Position numbers and translations under genes: made by a program. Positions 8,088-14,453 of a stretch of DNA of 14,453 nt are shown here, in pieces; position 1 is the stretch's first letter; every line of letters begins with the position of its first letter. This DNA comes from Candidatus Hydrogenedens terephthalaticus JGI OTU-1 (GTDB lineage Bacteria; Hydrogenedentota; Hydrogenedentia; Hydrogenedentales; Hydrogenedentaceae): NCBI GenBank assembly GCA_000493945.1, contig AWNW01000026.1, positions 7,913 to 22,365 on the forward strand, written 5' to 3'. The notes below the pieces were generated by a model. It had not been told where the DNA came from. It worked only from the letters and a program-made list of their open reading frames with translations, and did no database searches.

Positions 8088-8606
8088 TTATCCCTTCAAA
8101 TATTCACGGATATTTTCTTGTATGTAGTTATAATATCTTGTTTTATCTCCATGAACCAAATCCCAGACCTTTTCCAACCTTTTCCAATCCTGAGATTTTC
8201 CATCTACATTCCATTCTACAACAACGCATCGTGTAGATAACTGAAAGTCTTGTATAAAATGCTCATTTTGCGGTTCTTCTACATTTACACTTTTAAATTC
8301 CAATTTCCCTGTTTCCAACTCCTTCTTAAAGGCATTTTCAACTGCTTCTTTGGCATATTGTTCAATTGCTCGGCAGGTAGGGCAGCGAGCAATCCCATGA
8401 AAATAATATACAATAACCTTCTCGTTCATTTCTGACTTACCGGTGGTATCTGTTTGAGAGGTTTTATTCTCTTGTGATGCATTATCCCTGGCTTGTTCTT
8501 TTACTTCAGAAACGCTAATTCGATTATTCCTTATCTCTGAATATACAAAATAACCTAATGAAACACATACGAAAAGAATTAATAAAATAGAAATGATATT
8601 CTTCAT
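8088..8606 (-). CDS. arsF: ArsF-like membrane-anchored thioredoxin-fold protein (CPTC)
   Basis: Protein of 172 residues: an N-terminal membrane anchor about 3-23, a polar low-complexity linker about 24-60, then a thioredoxin-like domain that should face the periplasm. The redox motif is Cys75-Pro-Thr-Cys78 in YYFHGIARCPTCRAIEQYA. It matches what I recall as the ArsF family, named as a subunit of a nitrophenyl-compound nitroreductase working with ArsE. A third domain cysteine, Cys127, sits in LSTRCVVVE, where a thioredoxin would normally have its cis-proline; the proline is absent. It starts at ATG 8606 with AAAGGAA about 10 nt upstream. It follows arsE by 38 bp and precedes arsG by 7 bp, so it is in the same transcript. 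Confidence 0.8.
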   Translation of the reverse strand: MKNIISILLILFVCVSLGYFVYSEIRNNRISVSEVKEQARDNASQENKTSQTDTTGKSEMNEKVIVYYFHGIARCPTCRAIEQYAKEAVENAFKKELETGKLEFKSVNVEEPQNEHFIQDFQLSTRCVVVEWNVDGKSQDWKRLEKVWDLVHGDKTRYYNYIQENIREYLKG

Positions 8607-8644
8607 AATACATTATTCCTTTAAGTTTTCAGTAATATAAAAAA

Positions 8645-8881
8645 CTATGATGCTAATATTTTCTTTATTTCTTCAACAGACGGAACTTTTCCTACTATCT
8701 TTACATCACCATCAACAACCAACGCAGGCGTCATCATAACCCCATAATCCATAATTTTCTGAATATCGGAAACCTTTTCAATTTCACATTCGATATTGAG
8801 TTCATCTGCAGCGGTTTTCGTGTTGTTATATAGTTGCACACACTTCATACAACCGGGACCTAATACTTTAATTTCTTTCAT
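8645..8881 (-). CDS. arsE: Small CxxC thioredoxin-like protein (ArsE-like, TM0996/MTH895 type)
   Basis: A 78-residue single-domain thioredoxin-fold protein with no signal peptide, so cytoplasmic. The active site is Cys11-Met-Lys-Cys14 in VLGPGCMKCVQLY near the N-terminus, and the cis-proline Pro52 lies in MMTPALVVDG. Length and pattern fit the small redox-active disulfide proteins of the TM0996/MTH895 type. Its position, first in an operon with ArsF- and ArsG-like proteins and divergent from arsR, supports the ArsE assignment; the fold call is more secure than the name. It starts at ATG 8881 with a strong AAGGAG 7-8 nt upstream. It could supply cytoplasmic reducing power to the membrane partner, or act with ArsF in arsenical reduction. 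Confidence 0.82.
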   Translation of the reverse strand: MKEIKVLGPGCMKCVQLYNNTKTAADELNIECEIEKVSDIQKIMDYGVMMTPALVVDGDVKIVGKVPSVEEIKKILAS

Positions 8882-8920
8882 ATCTATTCTCCTTAAGTTT
8901 TGTTTTATAACATTCTTATT

Positions 8921-8939
8921 TTACCAAATTACCAAATTA
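8921..8939. repeat. Two tandem copies of TTACCAAA in the arsE leader
   Basis: TTACCAAA occurs at 8921-8928 and again at 8929-8936, followed by TTA. The repeat begins at the predicted arsE -10 element and covers the expected transcription start. It may be a minor regulator site or simple slippage. Confidence 0.4.
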
Positions 8940-8964
8940 TATTGCAAATGGACATTTGAAATAA
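8936..8964 (-). promoter_or_regulatory. Predicted promoter of the arsE-F-G operon
   Basis: On the minus strand a perfect TATAAT (8936-8941) lies 17 nt after a weak TTATTT (8959-8964). The spacer contains most of the inverted repeat assigned as ArsR operator. A poor -35 with a perfect -10 is not strong evidence by itself; the match to the operator position raises it. Confidence 0.45.
8939..8964. promoter_or_regulatory. Candidate ArsR operator: 12-2-12 inverted repeat
   Basis: Left arm ATATTGCAAATG (8939-8950), spacer GA, right arm CATTTGAAATAA (8953-8964). Ten of the twelve positions are complementary and the inner six (CAAATG/CATTTG) are perfect. The 12-2-12 geometry is the classical one for ArsR/SmtB repressors. 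It lies in the spacer of the arsE promoter and overlaps the likely -35 of the arsR promoter, so one bound dimer could shut both arms. Confidence 0.55.
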
Positions 8965-8984
8965 TACATCTTATATAATATGAA
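8956..8984 (+). promoter_or_regulatory. Predicted promoter of arsR and the permease gene
   Basis: TTGAAA (8956-8961), 17 nt, then TATGAA (8979-8984) on the plus strand. The -35 lies inside the right arm of the candidate operator. Other TATAAT matches nearby (8974-8979 and 8991-8996) lack a well-spaced -35, so the exact start is uncertain. Confidence 0.4.
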
Positions 8985-9082
8985 TACTTGTATAATCATT
9001 ATCTTTACAATTTAATAAAAAATCCAAGTTGAATTCTATTTGGCTATTTTGCTATTATATCAAGTAGTCAATAATGTTGCTT

Positions 9083-9088
9083 AAAGGA
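9083..9088 (+). promoter_or_regulatory. Ribosome binding site AAAGGA that sets the arsR start at ATG 9097
   Basis: AAAGGA is 8 nt before ATG 9097 but only 2 nt before the in-frame TTG at 9091, so the ATG is the better start. Confidence 0.6.
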
Positions 9089-9096
9089 TATTGAAC

Positions 9097-9432
9097 ATGA
9101 ACAAAAAGATTAAAGACAAATATGAATTACATGCTCAAGTATTAAAGGCTCTTTCTCACTCAACACGACTTTTTATTGTTAATGAATTAGCCCGAAATGA
9201 GAAATGTGTTTGTGAACTACAAGAACTGATTGAAGACGATATATCTACAATCTCAAAACATTTATCTATACTAAAACAAGCCGGTATTATAGAAGACCGA
9301 AAAGAAGGTTTACGGGTTTATTATCGTCTGAGATTAAAATGCCTCCCTATGTTTTTATCTTGTGTAGAAAACATAATCATAGAAAAAACTAAAATGCAGT
9401 TTGAACTATTAAATTTATCTTCAAAACAGTAG
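9097..9432 (+). CDS. arsR: ArsR-family metal(loid)-responsive repressor
   Basis: A 111-residue winged-helix repressor, typical ArsR length. The HTH core runs from LKALSHSTRLFIVNELA (17-33) through ISTISKHLSILKQAGIIEDR (49-68) to the wing GLRVYYRL (71-78). The metal site is visible as Cys37-Val-Cys39 in EKCVCEL, equivalent to the CVC box that binds As(III)/Sb(III) in classical ArsR. Two more cysteines, Cys82 and Cys89 (KCLPMFLSC), follow the DNA-binding domain and could complete the site or provide a second one. The gene is divergent from arsE-F-G, and the permease follows 34 bp later, so it likely autoregulates and controls both arms through the dyad at 8939-8964. The inducer could also be another soft metal. 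Confidence 0.92.
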   Translation: MNKKIKDKYELHAQVLKALSHSTRLFIVNELARNEKCVCELQELIEDDISTISKHLSILKQAGIIEDRKEGLRVYYRLRLKCLPMFLSCVENIIIEKTKMQFELLNLSSKQ

Positions 9433-9466
9433 TTAAAAGTCTATTAAATAATATAGGAATTTATAT

Positions 9467-10765
9467 ATGGATATTAAAAAAGAGGGAAAAGTTTTATTTT
9501 TAATTGTCCTAACATTTTTCATTTGTTATTTTTTACCTGTTGGGACATCTCGTTTTGATAATGCGGTGATGGAGGCACTTTACTTAATTAAATGGTATGC
9601 AAGAGAACATGTGTTACTGTGCCTTGTTCCCGCATTTTTTATAGCGGGTGCTATCGGCGTGTTTATCAGTCAAAATTCTGTTATGAAGTATCTCGGAGCC
9701 GATGCCAACAAATTTATTGCGTATGGAGTAGCCTCCGTTTCTGGGACTATTCTGGCTGTTTGTTCTTGCACGGTATTACCTCTTTTTAGTGGTATATACA
9801 AAATGGGTGCCGGATTAGGACCTGCCACCGCTTTCCTATATTCTGGACCTGCTATTAATGTGTTAGCCATCATTCTCACGGCTCGTATATTAGGTCTGGA
9901 ATTAGGTATTGCCCGTGCTGTAGGGGCAGTCCTGTTTAGTATCATTATCGGATTGTTAATGTTCTTTATCTTTCGTAAAGAAGAAATTCAAAGGACAAAA
10001 ATCCATGCAAATATACCCGTTTCCGAACCTAAAAGACCACTATGGAAAACCGCCGTTTTCTTTGCTTCCATGATTGCAATACTTGTATTTGCGAATTGGG
10101 GAAAACCCGAAAACAACACGGGCTTCTGGTATGTTATGTTTCAATACAAATGGGTATTTACTTCTGTCTCAGGAATTATTTTAGGGATTATTCTTGCGTT
10201 ATGGTTTGAAATTCAATGGTGGAAAATCATTATTACTGCAATATTATGTGTTATTTCTGCTTTTCTATTTCCCCATGAACCTGTAGTCGCATTTTCTATG
10301 GGCTTTATTGGGCTTTCTATTATCACATTGACAGGAACGGATGAAACAAAAGAATGGTTCTCTTCTACATGGACTTTTGCAAAACAAATCCTTCCTCTGC
10401 TACTTGCGGGCGTGTTTGTAGCCGGTTTCCTTTTAGGAAGACCCGGAAATGAAGGAATTATTCCCAATGCATGGGTTTATACTGCTGTAGGAGGGAATTC
10501 TATCCGTGCCAATTTTCTCGCTTCTATAGTTGGGGCTTTTATGTATTTCGCCACTCTAACGGAAGTCCCTATACTGCAGGGTTTAATTGGTTCTGGTATG
10601 GGCAAAGGACCTGCTTTAGCACTACTACTTGCTGGTCCTGCATTATCGCTCCCCAGTATGATAGTTATATATAACATTTTAGGATTGAAAAAAACACTAA
10701 CCTATATTTCCCTCGTTGTCGTTATGGCAACTATCACGGGCATTCTATTTGGTATCATAGTCTAA
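9467..10765 (+). CDS. PF03773 (ArsP/DUF318) family permease
   Basis: Polytopic membrane permease of 432 residues with roughly ten to twelve hydrophobic helices. The family signature is clear: LAVCSCTVLPLFSGIYKMG (Cys99 and Cys101) followed by GAGLGPATAFLYSGPAINVL. A related segment returns near the C-terminus (GSGMGKGPALALLLAGPALS), showing that the protein is built of two related halves. PF03773 includes ArsP, an exporter of trivalent organoarsenicals, and permeases linked to Cu/Zn export. This protein is longer than ArsP as I recall it and has a soluble loop about 171-194 between the halves. It starts at ATG 9467 with AGGAA 7 nt upstream. It is cotranscribed with arsR, so it is probably the metal(loid) or organoarsenical exporter of the locus; the substrate is inferred from context. 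Confidence 0.85.
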   Translation: MDIKKEGKVLFLIVLTFFICYFLPVGTSRFDNAVMEALYLIKWYAREHVLLCLVPAFFIAGAIGVFISQNSVMKYLGADANKFIAYGVASVSGTILAVCSCTVLPLFSGIYKMGAGLGPATAFLYSGPAINVLAIILTARILGLELGIARAVGAVLFSIIIGLLMFFIFRKEEIQRTKIHANIPVSEPKRPLWKTAVFFASMIAILVFANWGKPENNTGFWYVMFQYKWVFTSVSGIILGIILALWFEIQWWKIIITAILCVISAFLFPHEPVVAFSMGFIGLSIITLTGTDETKEWFSSTWTFAKQILPLLLAGVFVAGFLLGRPGNEGIIPNAWVYTAVGGNSIRANFLASIVGAFMYFATLTEVPILQGLIGSGMGKGPALALLLAGPALSLPSMIVIYNILGLKKTLTYISLVVVMATITGILFGIIV

Positions 10766-10921
10766 TCGTGTTTACATGCTTTGTTACTTCTAAAATCCCT
10801 ACTTAATTTTTATCTCTAATTTTTCCAAAAAATCCTATAAGATAATTTTTACTGAAACTTAACTAAATCAACGAATGTCAAATTATCAGAATTGTGCTAA
10901 TTTCTTGTAAAGGAAAACTCT

Positions 10922-11893
10922 ATGCAAAAAACAGGTTTTACTCTCATTGAATTACTCGTGGTTATTGCGATTATTGCTATACTTGCAGCAATATTACTTC
11001 CTGCCCTTGCTCGGGCGCGTGAAGCAGCGCGTCGTTCCAGTTGTCAGAATAACCTCAAACAATGGGGGCTTGTCTACAAAATGTATGCGAATGAAGCCAA
11101 GGGTGGAAAATTTCCACCTATGCAATTCGAAGCATATTCACACCGTAAGGCAATTATTGCCTTGGGACCGATGGTCAATACAATCTATCCGGAGTATTTA
11201 ACGGACGCGGCGATTATACTTTGCCCTTCTGACCCGGAAAATACAATGCAGAGCCTCATTGACCCTGCCACAGGACGATTTAATCTGGCTGAAAAGCGTG
11301 ATGCTATTGATTTAAGTTATGTTTACACAGGTTGGGTTCTTGATAAATGTGAAGACACCAACCCGCAGATTGGCATTGCAGAAATCATGGCTTTATTACC
11401 ACATATCCCTCATGATTTTGTGCTGGACAACCCAGATGCTACAGGACCTCAACAATTTGTTGCTCTCTTCATCGGTTTATTTACAAAAGCCATTGGTTAT
11501 TTACACGGCGGTAGTGGTGAAGCCTATTTTCTGGCTAAAAGTTTTGAGTTGGCGGATGGGGATTGCCAGGTAATAAATATTTTAAACCCCACAGAACCAC
11601 TCGGCAACGGAAATACAAACACAATTTATCGCATCCGTGAAGGGATTGAACGATTTTTAATTACAGATATAAACAATCCCGCAGCAAGTAATCAAGCACA
11701 AAGTAATATCTTCGTGATGCACGATACACTATCCAGCATGGTTAAATACTTTAATCATGTTCCCGGTGGCTGTAATGTTTTATACATGGATGGACATGTC
11801 GAATTTCTTCGATATCCCGATAAGGCTCCTGTGTCTCGTGGTTTAGCCTTATTTTTAGGAACATTAGTTGACCGTGGTAGACATGAGGACTAA
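10922..11893 (+). CDS. Prepilin-type DUF1559-like secreted protein with H-X-DG C-terminal motif
   Basis: A 323-residue type II/IV pseudopilin-like protein. The N-terminus MQKTGFTLIELLVVIAIIA has the prepilin peptidase site Gly5|Phe6 with Glu10 at mature position +5 and a hydrophobic helix to about 28, then LARAREAARRSSCQNNLKQW typical of DUF1559-like proteins. The C-terminal processing-associated motif appears as HVPGGCNVLYMDGHVEF, with ten residues between His279 and Asp290 where the usual form has nine. The central region, with Cys101, Cys143 and Cys215, is unassigned. It starts at ATG 10922 with AAAGGAAA about 8 nt upstream. Such proteins are present in many copies in Planctomycetota, Lentisphaerota and Hydrogenedentota and have no settled function. 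It is followed 14 bp later by the lipoprotein gene. Confidence 0.88.
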   Translation: MQKTGFTLIELLVVIAIIAILAAILLPALARAREAARRSSCQNNLKQWGLVYKMYANEAKGGKFPPMQFEAYSHRKAIIALGPMVNTIYPEYLTDAAIILCPSDPENTMQSLIDPATGRFNLAEKRDAIDLSYVYTGWVLDKCEDTNPQIGIAEIMALLPHIPHDFVLDNPDATGPQQFVALFIGLFTKAIGYLHGGSGEAYFLAKSFELADGDCQVINILNPTEPLGNGNTNTIYRIREGIERFLITDINNPAASNQAQSNIFVMHDTLSSMVKYFNHVPGGCNVLYMDGHVEFLRYPDKAPVSRGLALFLGTLVDRGRHED

Positions 11894-11907
11894 AAGGAGA
11901 TTATTTT

Positions 11908-12324
11908 ATGAGACATATTTCGTTCCTTATTATCGTTTTTTTAATACTACCTCTTTTTTTCACTATCAATGGATGCGGTCCCTCTGAAGAATATAAGAAG
12001 GTAAGAGATGCATTAGAACTGCATTCAAAAGTTAAAGAAAGAAATGCAAAAATCGGTAAAATCCGTTTTCTCCCCCGTGATGAAAATCAAAAAGATAAAG
12101 ACCTGCGATTTGAAGCAGACCTTTTAGATGATAAGGGGAATATTATAGGCAAGGCAGAAGGTTTTCGTGTGGAAGGATTTGGAACGCGTATTTTTCGCGT
12201 TCGCTACAATGATGAACCAGAACCCCCTCCACGAGAACGCGGACAACGACCTCGAAGACAAAGACCCAATCCACCTCCATCTACAACAAAGGAACAGTCC
12301 TCCGTAGACCACTTGACCAATTAA
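11908..12324 (+). CDS. Small putative lipoprotein with Pro/Arg-rich tail, function unknown
   Basis: A 138-residue protein not assigned to a family. Hydrophobic signal helix about 5-20, then T-I-N-G-Cys23, which fits a lipobox (Ile at -3, Gly at -1) although Asn at -2 is not typical. A small mixed domain follows (about 45-102: IGKIRFLPRDEN, RFEADLLDDKGNIIGKAEGF, FGTRIFRVRY), which looks like one beta-rich unit. The tail about 103-125 is dominated by Pro and Arg (PEPPPRERGQRPRRQRPNPPP) and is probably disordered. It starts at ATG 11908 with a strong AAGGAG 8 nt upstream. It sits 14 bp after the prepilin-like gene, so it is probably cotranscribed and may work with that protein at the envelope. 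Confidence 0.75.
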   Translation: MRHISFLIIVFLILPLFFTINGCGPSEEYKKVRDALELHSKVKERNAKIGKIRFLPRDENQKDKDLRFEADLLDDKGNIIGKAEGFRVEGFGTRIFRVRYNDEPEPPPRERGQRPRRQRPNPPPSTTKEQSSVDHLTN

Positions 12325-12411
12325 ATATATTACTATAAAATCTCTCTATTACTCGTGTTTATATTTGATTTATCTCGTTGCAAAAAATGATCAGGAAAGA
12401 AATATTTTTCG

Positions 12412-12429
12412 ACCATATAGGTATATGGT
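12412..12429. repeat. Perfect 8-2-8 palindrome between convergent genes
   Basis: ACCATATA, GG, TATATGGT form a perfect inverted repeat 12 bp before the terminator stem. The loop is too small for a good RNA hairpin without opening inner pairs, so a DNA-binding site is as likely as an RNA structure. Its role is unknown. Confidence 0.5.
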
Positions 12430-12441
12430 TACATATAATTC

Positions 12442-12482
12442 AAAGCCCTGTTCCCTTCGGAAGATTCAGGGAATGGGGCTTT
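12442..12482. terminator. Bidirectional rho-independent terminator
   Basis: Left arm AAAGCCCTGTTCCCT (12442-12456) and right arm AGGGAATGGGGCTTT (12468-12482) form a 15-bp stem (13 Watson-Crick pairs and two G-U pairs) around an 11-nt loop. A and T flank both ends. It lies between the convergent lipoprotein and GH127 genes and can serve both. It is the strongest hairpin seen in the window. Confidence 0.85.
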
Positions 12483-12539
12483 ATATATACAACTACATAA
12501 ATAAAAGTGCTACTTGTAAATTGTCTCTGTATATTACAC

Positions 12540-14348
12540 TTACATATTTGAATTCCAAAATTTATCATTCTCTATAATTGGATCTTCGGGATTGTGAACA
12601 TGTAAATAGGTCATCTCTCCATCTGGGTCGGGAAATTCTGTCAAAACGATATTTTCATAATCATATTTAACCAGTGGATACCAATTGAGTGTATTCCAGC
12701 CTTTTACTGTAAATTTCAGACCTCCTTTACGGACTGTATCATCAGGGAAAGGTCCTTCAATAGTTTTTGGGTCAATGGTAATTAGCCTTAAATCTTTATC
12801 CGCAAGTTGAGGATTGGCTTTTCTGCTTACACAAAATACCTGGGGTCCATACATGATTGCAACCCTACCTGCTTGAGCCTGAGTACCACGGATTACACGC
12901 ATTTTCATACCGAAATTAATTTCTAAAACGGAACCTTTTTTCCATAAATTTACTATTGTCCATATATTACCTGCTAAATCATTTTTAACCATCCAATCTC
13001 CACTATCTATCCTTGCTTTAACTTCTTTACACCATAAAGGAACACGAAAAGCAATTGGGAATGCTTTTTCTTGGGATATTTCATTAATCTTAACCTTAAC
13101 AATTCCATCTGAGGGATAGTCGGTCTCTTGTTCGATTTCAACAGACATATTGTCAACGGTCAAAGTCGCCTTTGAGGGAGTAAAAAGGTTTATATAAATA
13201 AAGTTATCTTTCGTGTAATATATCATCTGCGGCAATTCTGCAATTATCCTACGGAAATTACATGGGCAACAATAACAATCCTGGTCAAAATATACACGCT
13301 TTCCTTCGAATGGGGTATAGTATCTAATTTTTCTGCCATCTAACGATTGAGCCCCGAATAATGCGTTATATATAGCACGCTCCATCAAATCACCAAATTT
13401 TGAATTATTGGTTTCTCTTAGTTGTTCATCCCACCAGCGAATTAAATAAGCCGTCATGCAGGTTTCACCTAAATTAGCACTGCCTTCCTGTGTATCATGC
13501 CAGCATTCATGCTGCCCGCAGGTTCCGATAATAACCATACCGTTGTCTTTCAATATAAAATCAAGAACCTTCCGACTGGGCTTTAACAAATCTAAATTTG
13601 TTTCAATTCGATTTAATTGCATTTTTGCCATACACCGCTTCAAATGAGCATAGGCATGTCCCTGTATATGTCCCCATCTACCTTTGACAATAGGTCCATC
13701 CCATTGGTCTAATTTCATATAACTTTTAACAAAATCTAAATACTTTGGGTCTTTCGTGTCCTCATATAAGCAAAGCATCGCCGTTTCAACCCCCGTAGTT
13801 CCCATTTCCCAGCAAACATCGCCATCACCAGGTATGCGTTCCGGATACGGACTCATATTTTGAATAAGATAATCGCCAGCCTTCTTTGCACCCTCTAACG
13901 CAGATTCGTTCCTAAAAAACCGATACTCCATCAAAAGACCATAGATTATGTAGGCTATCTCATGTATATCCCAGAGTTTCCATACACGGTCACTTTTCTT
14001 GAACAAACCGATATACCCATCTTCTTCCTGTGCATCAAGTAATGTTTTAACAACATGGTCCTTTCGTTCAATTACTTTCGGGTCATTGGTATATTTGGCA
14101 AACCGAACTAACGCATCTATCGTTTTACCTATTCCAATATAGCCACCTCCAACATTCTCCTTCCTTATAAACGGCTCCAAAAATTCACCATCAATATCCA
14201 TCACCATTGTATTGTTATACACGGTAATATCAATACGACGACCTATCTCACCACCAACTTTAACCCAATCCAACGGCACACTTTCCAAACTCGTACCTGT
14301 GCCCACCGCAGTAAATAGCATACATGTTAATAAAATTCCTGTACTCAT
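12540..14348 (-). CDS. Secreted glycoside hydrolase family 127-like (DUF1680) protein, putative beta-L-arabinofuranosidase
   Basis: A 602-residue exported enzyme from ATG 14348. N-terminal signal peptide about 1-20, then an (alpha/alpha)6-barrel region (about 65-380) and beta-sandwich domains, as in GH127/DUF1680. The family's zinc-thiolate site is recognisable: Glu295 and Cys297 in GETCMTAYL, then Cys360-Cys361 in DCYCCPCNFRR. In the GH127 prototype HypBA1 the matching Glu, Cys and CysCys bind zinc and the first Cys of the pair is the nucleophile. Glu281 (QHECWH) is the likely acid/base. Here CCPCN replaces the common CCPPN, and Cys358 and Cys363 add two cysteines around the pair. It probably releases beta-L-arabinofuranosyl or related residues from glycans in the periplasm or outside. 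The gene stands alone, convergent with the lipoprotein gene. Confidence 0.87.
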   Translation of the reverse strand: MSTGILLTCMLFTAVGTGTSLESVPLDWVKVGGEIGRRIDITVYNNTMVMDIDGEFLEPFIRKENVGGGYIGIGKTIDALVRFAKYTNDPKVIERKDHVVKTLLDAQEEDGYIGLFKKSDRVWKLWDIHEIAYIIYGLLMEYRFFRNESALEGAKKAGDYLIQNMSPYPERIPGDGDVCWEMGTTGVETAMLCLYEDTKDPKYLDFVKSYMKLDQWDGPIVKGRWGHIQGHAYAHLKRCMAKMQLNRIETNLDLLKPSRKVLDFILKDNGMVIIGTCGQHECWHDTQEGSANLGETCMTAYLIRWWDEQLRETNNSKFGDLMERAIYNALFGAQSLDGRKIRYYTPFEGKRVYFDQDCYCCPCNFRRIIAELPQMIYYTKDNFIYINLFTPSKATLTVDNMSVEIEQETDYPSDGIVKVKINEISQEKAFPIAFRVPLWCKEVKARIDSGDWMVKNDLAGNIWTIVNLWKKGSVLEINFGMKMRVIRGTQAQAGRVAIMYGPQVFCVSRKANPQLADKDLRLITIDPKTIEGPFPDDTVRKGGLKFTVKGWNTLNWYPLVKYDYENIVLTEFPDPDGEMTYLHVHNPEDPIIENDKFWNSNM

Positions 14349-14356
14349 GGTCATTT

Positions 14357-14362
14357 CCTCCT
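14357..14362 (-). promoter_or_regulatory. Consensus ribosome binding site AGGAGG that sets the GH127 start
   Basis: AGGAGG is 8 nt before ATG 14348 but only 2 nt before the in-frame ATG at 14354. The inner ATG is therefore the more likely start, shortening the protein by two residues. Confidence 0.65.
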
Positions 14363-14379
14363 ATAAATTTTATACCACC

Positions 14380-14411
14380 ATTATAAACTATGGAAATGCC
14401 CTAGTTGTAAA
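14380..14411 (-). promoter_or_regulatory. Possible promoter of the GH127 gene
   Basis: A perfect TATAAT (14380-14385 on the minus strand) lies about 30 nt before the start codon. The only -35-like hexamer nearby, TTTACA (14406-14411), is 20 nt away, longer than usual, so only the -10 call is reasonable. Confidence 0.35.
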
Positions 14412-14453
14412 TAGACAAACGACTGTCAGTATATTTCTAATATATGAAACCTC

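Noticed and set aside
10766..10921. Search for a terminator after the permease and a promoter before the prepilin gene
   Set aside because: No stable stem with a T run and no well-spaced -35/-10 pair is visible in this AT-rich 156-bp gap.
12365..12577. A 70-codon plus-strand open frame between the lipoprotein and GH127 genes
   Set aside because: It runs through the terminator stem and the end of GH127, lacks a ribosome binding site and resembles nothing I know.

Overview
The window is AT-rich bacterial DNA. A DUF1559-type prepilin with a classic FTLIELL leader, a secreted GH127 glycosidase and very large multi-domain sensor kinases suggest a Gram-negative bacterium of the Planctomycetota/Lentisphaerota/Hydrogenedentota kind. 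The prepilin leader looks most like Hydrogenedentota to me, but this is a low-confidence impression from family style, not a search result.

Layout. (1) Positions 1-6877, all on the minus strand, form a three-gene signalling block with about 21 bp between genes, transcribed from a good promoter near 6930-6956. First comes an 1180-residue hybrid histidine kinase with a PhnD-like periplasmic binding domain. Next is a multi-pass acyltransferase-3 membrane protein. Last is a CHASE/PAS sensor that runs off the left edge and is split by a one-base frameshift in a run of six G. (2) Positions 6878-7387 hold no convincing gene. They contain two overlapping, oppositely directed promoter-like sequences and two arrays of a degenerate 9-bp repeat in inverted orientation. 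(3) Positions 7388-10765 are an arsenic/thiol-redox locus in two divergent arms. The minus arm encodes a small CxxC thioredoxin (ArsE-like), a membrane-anchored CPTC thioredoxin-fold protein (ArsF-like) and a CcdA-like membrane protein with only two cysteines (ArsG-like). The plus arm encodes an ArsR repressor and a PF03773 (ArsP/DUF318) permease. A 12-2-12 inverted repeat lies among the promoter elements between the arms and is the best candidate ArsR operator. (4) Positions 10922-12324 encode a prepilin-like protein and, 14 bp downstream, a small lipoprotein with a proline/arginine-rich tail. (5) A strong bidirectional terminator (12442-12482) separates these from a convergent secreted GH127-type (DUF1680) glycoside hydrolase.

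How the parts may work together. ArsR probably senses trivalent arsenic or a similar thiophilic metal(loid) and derepresses both arms. The minus arm has the cysteine layout of a transmembrane thiol relay: cytoplasmic CxxC, then a membrane Cys pair, then a periplasmic CxxC. That could feed reduction of an arsenical outside the cytoplasm, and the PF03773 permease would export the product. The neighbouring PhnD-domain kinase could sense an oxyanion, because PhnD-like domains are known to bind arsenite (AioX) and to act in oxyanion sensing (TtrS). The link between the kinase and the ars locus is inference from adjacency only.

No tRNA, rRNA, CRISPR array or insertion sequence was recognised.
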